Shown piece by piece: positions 55,805 to 64,000 of a DNA stretch of 64,000 bases. Positions within the stretch are counted from its first letter, which is position 1, and each line of letters opens with the position of its first letter. The stretch is from Apostichopus japonicus (taxonomy: Eukaryota > Echinodermata > Holothuroidea > Aspidochirotida > Stichopodidae), in contig NC_092577.1 of NCBI RefSeq assembly GCF_037975245.1, positions 24,425,398 through 24,489,397 of the forward strand, written 5' to 3'. Under the pieces are notes generated by a model. That model did no database searches, was not told where the DNA came from, and worked only from the letters and a program-made list of their open reading frames with translations. Made by a program: the position numbers and the translations under genes.

Positions 55805-57690
55805 TTTGGTTCCTTGCTAAAAGCAAAGGAACCTATGTATTCAGGTTGGCGTGTGTGTGTGTGTGTGACGCTTAAGCTAACTCAACAAGGGATTGAATGA
55901 TCATGATCAAACTTGGTGGGTGGGTGGCACATAGTGAGTAGATGAACCCTATTGTTTTTGGTGCCCACAAAGGTCCCCAAAGGTCAGTTATGGTCCAAAA
56001 ACCCAAAATACTAAAACTGCAATAACTCCCAGTGCCAATGAAAAAATGTGCTTAGTTTGGGAGAAAACGGGCAAAAAAGAAAATGTTTGGTTTTGATGCT
56101 AGATTTGGATATCAAATGTACCTTCTGATCAAAAATGTCAATGGGTTGACACCCGGGTGACCTTTGTGTAAGTTATACAAGGTCAAAGTTAATTTTCAGA
56201 CATTTAATGCAATAACTCCCAGGGCCAAGGTGTAACAAGGTTGATATTTTGGGACAAGTTGCAAATGGTATAGAGTAATATTTTCAAACTTAATGGTCAT
56301 GTGATCCGAGGTCATCAAAGGTCAATTAATGTTAAAAAACTAGTATTTTGGGTGAGAAAATGGGCAAAGAAAAAAATGTTTCAATTTTTACAGTTCCCAG
56401 TTCCAAGGTGTGACAAGGTTGATATTTTGGGACAACTTGCAAATGGTATAGGGGAATATTTTCAAACTTAACGGTCAATTAATGATATTTTTGTGATAAC
56501 TTGAGAACAAATTGTCCGTTAGGGTTGGGAGTTGCTTCAATTTAATCCAATTGTCGACCCGCATCTGGGTGACCCTTGACCGCAATTTGACCTCTGGTGA
56601 CCTTTTCATGTTTTGGGGATTTTTACAGTTCGATGCTATTTTCAGATGTCAAAGGTACCTTCTGATCATAAATGTCAATGGGTTGACCCCCGTGTGACCT
56701 TCGTGTGCGGAGTTATACGCGGTCAAAGTTAATTTTCAGACATTTAATGCAATAACTCTCAGTTCCAAGGTGTGACACGGTTGATATTTTGGGACAAGTT
56801 GCAAATGGTATAGGGGAATATTTTCAAACTTAACGGTCATGTCATCCGAGGTCACCAAAGGTCAATTAATGATAAAAAACTAGTATTTTTGTGATAACTT
56901 GAGAACGAATTGTCCGTTAAGGTTGGGAGTTGCTTCAATGTAATCCAGTTGTCGACCCGCATCTGGGTGACCCTTGACCTCAATTTGACCTCTGGTGACC
57001 TTTTCGTGTTTTGGGGATTTTTACAGTTTAGATGCTATTTTCAGATGTCAAAGGTGCCTTCTGATCATAAATGTCAATAGGTTGACCCCCGTGTGACCTT
57101 CGTGTGCGAAGTTATACAAGGTCAAAGTTAAAAAATATTAATGAGGTCACGGGTGAAACGTGAAAAACTCCCAAGTTGCAATAACTTGGCTGCTATTTAT
57201 TGGAATTTCATCAAACTTGGTTTCATGATTATATCACACACTGATGTGTGTTGCATGCAATTGATATCATGCATGTTTATAAGGGGGGGGGGCCTAGCAT
57301 TATTTCGTTATGAAAAGTTTGTATGCACAATAACTCAACAAGGGAATGACCAATCATTACCATACTTGGTGAGTGGGTGGCCCATAGTAAGTAGATTAAC
57401 CCTGTTGATTTTGGTGCTCATTTCATGAATATTAATGAGGTCATGGGGTCAAACGTGAAATACTCCAAATTGCAATTACTTGGCTACTATTACTAGTCGG
57501 AATTTCGTCAAACTTGGTATGATGATAATGGTAGATAGTCTTCACACACTGATGTGTGTTGCAATTGATATCAGGGCTTAGCATTACTTTGGCAACAAAA
57601 GTTTGTGAGCATAAATTACTGTTGTTTTATTACGGCTTTGTTAGAAATTTCCCTATGAATGGAACTAATGAACAGCAGCAAGGAACCATG
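55805..57690. repeat. Interspersed element rich in GGTCAAAG-type repeats
   Basis: Left end TTTTTGGTTCCTTGCT and right end AGCAAGGAACCATGAAA are inverted over ~12 bp. Inside, a 400-550 bp module (CTTCTGATCA..ATGTCAATGGGTTGAC, then ACAAGGTCAAAGTTAATTTTC, AATGCAATAACTC and TTGATATTTTGGGACAA) occurs about three times. A (GT)n run is at 55,851-55,867. CTCAACAAGGGA..ACTTGGT occurs near both ends. No protein; superfamily unknown to me. Confidence 0.6.
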
Positions 57691-57929
57691 AAATGTTTTC
57701 ATTCTGGTTCCTAGTTTTGACCCCAGATTATGAACGACAATCCTGCAATTTCATAGAAAATGTATCCTTAACCCACTTTCTAAACCCTAACTCTGATTTC
57801 AAACGAATTTGTAAATTCCTGAAAAACCTGAAACCCACGTTCGTCCTGGAAAAAAAAAAACGCAGCCAGGAAAGGCCTTCAAGTTTCCTCCTAGAAAATA
57901 TAACGACAAGGTGAGGAAGGAGGTGTAAA

Positions 57930-59130
57930 ACAATCTATTAATGATGATTGAAAATCGACTATCAGCTCAGCAAGCAAAGCTGGTAAAACGCAACAGATCG
58001 TTTGTTATTTCTGTCATGAAATGCATTCAGAGGCCACAGAGATGACGATACTATGGAGGGGACCCACAATAAGGGCAATTTCAAGGCTCTAAGTGATCTA
58101 CGTATCGATGCTGGTGACACAGACCTGCAAAAACATAAGGAAGCATGTGCTCGTAATGCAACATGTCAAAAACATCTCCGAACGAATTACTCCTTTGTAT
58201 CAAGAAGTATATTCAAAAGACATTGGTAGAACAGATAAAAGATGGCAGCGGGTTTTTATGGTATCTCCGCAGATGAAGTAACAGATACTTGGAACTGGGA
58301 AGAAATCGGCCTTGTTGCCCGCTTCTTGAGAGCCTGTTGAAAATTAATAAACTTCATACATTGTGAAAGCTGCAGGGGCAAAGTAATTTGTGATCGGATC
58401 TAACAATCATTGCAGCATGTCCGATTGGACCCAACATTGTGCAGGGCACAAACATACGATGATGCAGCAAACATGGCGGGGTGTCACAATGGATGTGCAA
58501 AACATTTTCTAAAAATCTCCCCAAGAGCGACATCATATCATTGCGCCATTCATGAGCTTAATTTGGCCCTGTCTCATGCCTGTAAAGTCCCAGTTATTCA
58601 TAACATGGTATGTGCACTGAAGTCCGTTGGTATATTCTTTAAATATTTCCTGAAACGACAGCGAACATTTGAAGAGAGCATTGTCAATGTAAGCGAGAAG
58701 ACTGCTAGCCCTAAAGATTGTGGGGCTGAAAGTGAGGTTGATAGTAGTGATTCAGAAGATGATAGCTCCATTGATGATGAAATAAGCGAATATGGTGAAG
58801 AGAGTGAGGAGAACGACGAGATGCAACCCGCCCCTGATAATCCTCAATTTCAAGCGGCAAAAAAAGAAAATCAAACCCATATGTGAGACTAGGTGTGTGG
58901 GGCATAATATGAAAGGCAAAAAACCTATAACCTACTACCATCGAACTCTCTATGTGCCTTTTGTTGACGGCTTAGTGCACCAATTACGCGACCGTTTCCA
59001 AGGTATGTCTGCCCATGCACCTCAAGGATTGCTTCTAATCCCTACCAATCTGGAGAAACTGGATGACGAGTGTCAGCAGGAGTTACTGGAATTATATAAG
59101 ACCGACCTTCCTTCTCCAAGCAGTGCATGA
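57930..59130 (+). pseudogene. hAT (ZMYM1/DUF4371-like) transposase, decayed
   Basis: Fragments in different frames follow the family order: LSAQQAKLVKRNRSFVISVMKCI, NKGNFKALSDLRIDAGD..LQKH, GFYGISADEVTDTWNWE, then CRAQTYDDAANMAGCHNG, YHCAIHELNLALSHACKV, FFKYFLKRQRTFE and, after an acidic insertion (~58,720-58,840), KKIKPICETRCV. The motifs ADEVTD, CxxQ.YD.A.NM.G, C..H.LNL and CETR are characteristic of DUF4371-hAT proteins, where the Asp of DEVTD and the D of the YD motif are catalytic. Several stops and shifts separate the pieces; the C-terminal dimerisation region is missing. Confidence 0.7.
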
Positions 59131-60660
59131 CAGGAACTTGCAGTGTGGTAATAATTCATTAGGGCATGGGCGCACGTGGTGGGGTAATTGGGGTAGGAGT
59201 ACATCGGCACTTTGCAGAGATCTCGTTTTACTTAACTCCTCCCCGCCACAAGTTTTTCAGACGGATGTGCCCCACTGAATCAGAGGCAGATCGAGAGTCA
59301 GGAATGGCGAGGGACTAATACAATTTTATTGGAAGGGGAGGGGGAACGACTAGTTGCTCTTGAATTACTGTTTTTAGGGGGGCTGTCCATTATTGTAAGG
59401 TGTCTGTGTCTTTCTGCTCATGTGAACACAATAACTGATTGCCAGTGTTTCGATTTAGGGAGGCGGATAATGAGATTTCCATTAATGGCTAGCCAGTGGG
59501 CCTATCTTGTAACCAAATAGGGGAAATGGTCGAGTGAGCGCACCTCGATCCGGGCTGTCGAAAGCTGTAGTCCTAGTAGTTAGTTGTTGATGATTTCAGA
59601 TATTTGTTTCTGTGCCAATCCGCAAGCTGCACAGCAGTTGTTGATTTCTTTGTATTGATTCGGGAATTTCAGATAGATAGGTTCAATGGTGACAGGCGGG
59701 TTGCTACCCCTCCTCTCATCGTTTAAGAAAGTAGCCAAAAGTCTCACTCATATCCGCTTGATGGGGACGTAAAATGGCGGTCTCGGGACCAAAATGATAC
59801 AGGCCTACAGTAGGTAGGTATAGGTAAAAGGAGTCCAGTGATAGCTTTGTTCATCCAAGATCACACGTGACATCGGGGTTTCTCGACCAACTTCAGTTGG
59901 CTTCCGGAACCCGTTAATACTAGGCTAAGCTACACAAACTATTTAACACAGCAAACATGCAAATCTGCCACCCCCGAAGGATGAGCTTTGTAATCCTCTA
60001 CAGTGATCCATTTCCTGTTCTTTGTAGTAAGTTTCGAAGAATTTCTTATACTTGCAAGTTGTTATGACGCTGTCATTTTAATTTCCAGGAAGGCTGTGGG
60101 CAAATCAGGTCCTCATGAATTTGCAAAATGTGTTCAAAGTCAAGGTTGGCGTTCAGAAAATAGGTTACGGGTGCCCTCCCAATGGTAATCGGCTGCTGCC
60201 GATACCTTAGTGATGCTAACAGCGGGAAACAAGAGCCAGAGTGTTTTTCGACGAATATCACTGACACATTATCCGAAATACCAGAGTTTGGTTAGCCCTT
60301 GCCCACAACCTTCCTGGGAAAAACAATCACGCGGGCGAAGTGGGAGTTGTGGGAACATTACAGCGCGCCGGGCGTTGTGGAAAACCTCCGTATTGGCTAA
60401 GTATATCATAATTATCTCGTTCAATATATCTTGTTTTATGTTTTCTTCTTTGGGTGAATCTGGTGTCATAATTCTCGCGCAAAAGAAAAAAGAATCGACA
60501 CAATAATAGTGTATCCATGGTAGTGCTCCACATGCACTGTTGAGCGTTGTTCAATATGTGTCTATCGAAAAAAAATGTGCTCCCTAAAAAGAGTGTCTGC
60601 AACGTTTCTGGTTTTTCTACTTTTTGGCGAAATGTTTCACCATTTTGCAATTAAGCACTC
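59131..60660. other. Non-coding interval
   Basis: No gene or repeat that I can support. Frames at 59,329-59,520 and 60,003-60,188 have no motif. Confidence 0.35.
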
Positions 60661-60669
60661 ACAATTAGC

Positions 60670-60776
60670 CAAAAATTTCAAAGGGGGAGGGGGAGAACCT
60701 CCCCCTGGACGCAGATCACTAAAGTGCTATCATCGGGATGTCGGCTCCCCTTTCTCCAAATCCTGGATCCGCCCCT
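60670..60776. mobile_element. Terminal remnant of hAT-like element (CCTGGATCCGCCCCTG)
   Basis: A G-rich then C-rich inverted stretch (GGGGGAGAACCTCCCC) is followed by CAAATCCTGGATCCGCCCCTG, the reverse of the CAGTGGCGGATCCAGG end at 25,844. Confidence 0.4.
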
Positions 60777-60842
60777 GATGCCATCTGCTCTTTCCTGACA
60801 TATATATTAAATCTCGCCATATCTTTTCACACTTAGATGTGT

Positions 60843-61197
60843 AACACCCCTGTATCCCGGCCGAGCGGTAGCGTGGGAAATCAGGCAGCTGGAGGCCACC
60901 TGATGTCAGGGCAGGGGAAGGGGGGAGGCGAAGACTTATGCTAGCAGGGCTTGAACCAAAACACCAAAAAAAAAGAAAAAAGAATGTAGTTAAAGAGAAC
61001 TGGGTCTCAAATGAACAATTTAATAGCTTAATTAACTTTAAACGTACACTTAACAAAAATAAGGCAGTGACTTTCTGCCGTACACAAATATAAAAGCAAA
61101 CAACGGGCAGAGATTCAGTTGAAATAAATAACAAATACACTACATACCAGGGCGTGGGCAGCACGGCTCTTAAGAATCACGAGAGTGAATACCCGAC
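60843..61197 (+). repeat. Possible LTR (TGTAACACC...GACA) with TATA box
   Basis: TGTAACACCCC start, a TATAAAAG box at 61,089, AATAAA-like words, and a CCCGACA end at 61,197. Two bases later comes TGGCGCCAACGGCAG (61,200), which resembles an LTR-retrotransposon primer-binding site in plus orientation. No second LTR or gag-pol lies in the window, so it could be a solo or truncated LTR. Confidence 0.35.
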
Positions 61198-61198
61198 A

Positions 61199-61792
61199 CG
61201 TGGCGCCAACGGCAGACTAAACAAATACTGCCTAATGTGGTCCCGCCCCGATTAACTTCTGCAATACCTCCGGGGAGAGCCCTAATTTGACCCTACCTCC
61301 GGAGTCTATAACATGCAAAGAAGCCAACCAGGACGGGAAATTATTAGTTATACTATACAAAAGGAATGGCGCCCCGTAGTCACCCTTCACTCCCGGACCA
61401 GCTCTCTAAAATAAATCAACCTTGCCTTTAAAATAATACTGTGCTTTTTACGTGCAAAGAAACGGACACGGACCAAAGGTCAACAAAACCAAAAACAATC
61501 AGCAAAAACCCAACTGAAAACCCACAAACAGAAATCTCTCACTAACCAACAAATGTATAAAATATAGCGTTCAACGTGACGTGAAAAGGACACGGACCCA
61601 AAGGCTAACAGAACCAAAACAATAAAGCTCCACAAACCAGCCCCAAAAAGCCAACACCAAACCACAAACAGAAAACCCCCAACCCATATTATGTAAGGAC
61701 CACACAAACCCCCCACCCCACACATAACAACTAACTAACTCCAAAATTTATACGGGGTACGCCGTCCCGATAGCAGACGACAGGCTTGCGCA
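61199..61792. other. GC-shifted spacer with internal ~145-bp duplication
   Basis: ACGGACACGGACC(A)AAAGG..AACA.AACCAAAA occurs at 61,463 and again near 61,590. CCTTGCCTTTAAAATAATACT at 61,420 recurs at 63,270, on the other side of the ORF1 gene. No ORF2 of a LINE is present here. Confidence 0.45.
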
Positions 61793-63103
61793 TTACCTGC
61801 GAAGTTTTCCCAATACGGGTCTTTTCAAGCCCCTAACAGTATTCCCCCTTTTCTTACGAGGGAGCAGAGTTCTTAACTCCTCGTCAACCTTGATCGAGTG
61901 GACCTCGAGTGGTCCACTAGCGACCATCGTGTCCGGTATAGCTGAAGCGGCTGCGGGTAGGGTGGAAGGGCCACTCGAGTCAATGAGATGAGTGGCCTGT
62001 TTTGTCTCATCAAACCAATCGGTGGACTCCTTAGCCACAACTAATAAGGCTGTAGTGCAGTCCTCCATTGGCGAGTCAGAATCTGGGCCACTTAATGTCT
62101 CTTGGGCCGGTTGACTCGGGGCCCGACTAGTATCACCGATCGCGGTTGTAGCTACCGGTGAACCAGTACAAGCGGCATCCTGCGCCGCGTGCCACTCCGC
62201 TAGTACCATCTCCGCCGTTTTGTCCTGCTCTGCCTCAGTGGGCAGGCTGGCAGTCTCGGTAAGTTCGATCAGGGGAGAGGTCGGACACGAAAGGGGGAAC
62301 AAAGCCTCCATCGGGGCGCTAGTGTCGGACACTGGGGCGATGACAGGAGCATCATGTGGTACGGTGTCAGAGGCCGGGACAGGGACCGCTTGAACCACGC
62401 CCGTAGCCACTCTCGCGGCGTATGAGCGGTCTGGGCATAAACGGGCGAGATGGCCCGTTTTCCTACACGAGTTGCAAACGATATCCCCTTTACACTCGGC
62501 CAGGGTATGCCCAACCTGTAAACAGCGGCTACACCGCTTGTTCGGGCACAACCTGGCCTCATGCCCTTCCAGCCCACACCTCCAACAAGTGCGAGGCTGG
62601 CCCTGGTATGCAACGTGGGCCCTGTGCCCATTAGCCCACAAGGTAGAGGGGATATCGGACTTGAGTTCAACTCTAACTCGTCTAGTCCCGGTCTTGACAC
62701 CCATACATTCAAGGAATTCCGGCTCCTCGTAGCCGGTCACTTTCCCGAAACGCCCCAGTGTCCGCACAACAACCTGTTCAGACATGTCCAGAGGGAGATG
62801 GAGGACTGTCACCCACACCGAACTGTCATACGGTGTGACCTTCAGTCCCTTAACTCCCTCCAACACATGGACGCCTCGGACGCGGGCAGCCTCCGAGGTA
62901 AACCGTACATCAAAACAATTCATACCCCGGAGAGGTTTACGCTGAAGCGCGTCAACCTCTCCAGGGACCTTTAAACCAACAGAACGCAAAACTGAAAAAA
63001 CTTGTACGGGGACGACCTTAGCCTCCCCCGAAAAACTCAACAATACGATTTTGCTGTCACGGCGAGCCGCCATGACAGCTAGGGGTGTGGCAAAGCCACG
63101 CAC
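61793..63103 (-). CDS. LINE-type ORF1 protein with three CCHC zinc knuckles
   Basis: Intact 436-codon frame. The first ATG gives MRGFATPLAVMAARRDSK; an in-frame ATG at 63,073 (MAARRDSK) is an equally good start. An RRM/DUF4283-like N-terminal half (ending VWVTVLHLPLDMSEQVVVRTLGRFGKV) is followed by CWRCGLEGHEARLC, CSRCLQVGHTLAEC and CNSCRKTGHLARLC (about residues 175-230), then a Pro/Ser/Thr-rich acidic tail. ZCCHC3-like proteins and ORF1s of L1/Tx1-type LINEs share this plan and bind nucleic acid. The stop overlaps an ATG (TAATG, 61,795-61,791), as for ORF2 re-initiation, but that frame closes after about 20 codons. The gene is clearly GC-richer than its surroundings. A gag of another retroelement is the alternative. 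Confidence 0.65.
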   Translation of the reverse strand: MRGFATPLAVMAARRDSKIVLLSFSGEAKVVPVQVFSVLRSVGLKVPGEVDALQRKPLRGMNCFDVRFTSEAARVRGVHVLEGVKGLKVTPYDSSVWVTVLHLPLDMSEQVVVRTLGRFGKVTGYEEPEFLECMGVKTGTRRVRVELKSDIPSTLWANGHRAHVAYQGQPRTCWRCGLEGHEARLCPNKRCSRCLQVGHTLAECKGDIVCNSCRKTGHLARLCPDRSYAARVATGVVQAVPVPASDTVPHDAPVIAPVSDTSAPMEALFPLSCPTSPLIELTETASLPTEAEQDKTAEMVLAEWHAAQDAACTGSPVATTAIGDTSRAPSQPAQETLSGPDSDSPMEDCTTALLVVAKESTDWFDETKQATHLIDSSGPSTLPAAASAIPDTMVASGPLEVHSIKVDEELRTLLPRKKRGNTVRGLKRPVLGKLRR

Positions 63104-64000
63104 CTATACACAAACCAAAACGAAACAAACCCAAAACACACAAACTACACTAAAACAAACTGTAAACTAATGAAGGGCCAACGTAAAAACACAATAAAGG
63201 TGTGGTCAACGAAAGGTGGAGAGCAGCCGAAAACACGTTCGCACTCCACGAGAACTGAACTGAACCTTGCCTTTAAAATAATACTTTACTGTTATTGCAG
63301 TGCTGCTCACCGCTGGTCTCCAGTTCTCTGCCCGAACTTCAACGAAATAAATTAAGTGTCCACAAAACAAAATACATTAGAAAAACAACGTCTTAATTAA
63401 ACAAGGTTAAGAGAGCAAGTGAAAGTAAAATAGATAACCGGTACACAGAACAACTCGCGTAATAAAAGAGCGAATGCCTGGAATGCTGGTGATGGCAGAC
63501 GACGGGGAGAGCGAAAGAGACCTGCATAATAAAACAAAGGTAAATGGTATGTATGGTGAATGAATGGACAACAAATCGCAGGGTAAATTATTCAAACAAA
63601 CGGGAAAACATATTCTTAGTAGCCCTGGGCGTGTTCGAAATACGGGGTACACGCATCCCGAACAACCCAGGGCGTAACACCACCCCCAACTCTCTCGAAA
63701 GGACTCGCCCTCGATGTCCAAACACACTACCCAGTAATATAATACATATGACGTGGTAGATGAACTTGCACAATTTCTATACTTCACCAAACATATTCGC
63801 TCCCTCTCTATATATACATGTGTAGGGGACCCCCGGCCTCCTAGGCGACCTGAGGCCCCGAACTTACAATTCTAGAGTTCGTTACATCTACAATCTATCA
63901 CCACCACAATTGGTTTTCTCCAAGACAGCATTTCCGTTCATCTCCAAAAAAATCCTTTCCATAACGATCACTGAATCACTTTCCGACCCCCATGCACAGA
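63104..64000 (-). other. Upstream region of the ORF1 gene
   Basis: AC-rich near the gene, then mixed composition. Contains the CCTTGCCTTTAAAATAATACT repeat (63,270). No other gene; frames near 63,400-63,790 have no motif. It may be the 5' UTR of the element, whose start lies at or beyond the window end. Confidence 0.35.

Noticed and set aside
60843-63900. A single LTR retrotransposon with the ORF1 gene as its gag
   Set aside because: The candidate primer-binding site points to plus orientation while the gene is on the minus strand, and no second LTR could be aligned.

Overview
The window is nuclear DNA from an animal, most likely a marine invertebrate; I cannot name the species. It is AT-rich and intron-containing, with GT-AG splice sites, and almost every recognisable gene belongs to a mobile element. 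The families present are BEL/Pao, animal EnSpm/CACTA, pogo/Tc1-like, hAT, a MULE/FLYWCH-like family, a Crypton-like tyrosine recombinase, a U2 snRNA-headed SINE and a LINE-type ORF1. I recognise no ordinary single-copy host gene.

Layout. 1-4.3 kb holds short interspersed repeats. 4.3-5.9 kb (minus) holds two pieces of an EnSpm-type element: the C-terminal part of its transposase and the first exon of its companion protein. The transposase piece is cut at 5900 by a BEL/Pao retrotransposon (5901-14217, plus) with two LTRs and a gag-pol region broken by two stops, frameshifts and a SINE. A full-length SINE with a U2 snRNA head sits in the 5' LTR, and a 5'-truncated copy with an identical body sits in pol. 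16.1-28.3 kb (plus) holds a multi-exon gene: SET domain, small acidic exons (some tandemly duplicated), a zinc finger, a tyrosine-recombinase domain and a Myb-like tail, with several breaks. 28.3-33.5 kb is non-coding and holds a diverged duplication, minisatellites and a GC-rich block.

33.5-36.6 kb is a satellite of ~202-bp monomers that resumes at 50,505. The 13.9 kb between (36,607-50,504) is bounded by inverted CACTGTTAAAAA ends and a TA duplication, so it reads as one giant EnSpm/CACTA-like transposon. It carries a degraded transposase and the companion gene. Nested in it is a 4.05-kb pogo-like element (40,521-44,574), which contains a 925-bp foldback element with 8-bp target duplications and a 34-bp palindromic insertion.

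50.7-64 kb holds a microsatellite, a minus-strand MULE/FLYWCH-like gene fragment (53.1-54.5 kb), a MITE, a repeat rich in GGTCAAAG-type motifs, a broken hAT transposase (57.9-59.1 kb), a possible LTR (60.8-61.2 kb) and an intact, GC-rich LINE-type ORF1 with three CCHC knuckles (61.8-63.1 kb, minus). Many frameshifts fall in A or T runs, so true decay and long-read homopolymer errors cannot be told apart from the sequence alone.
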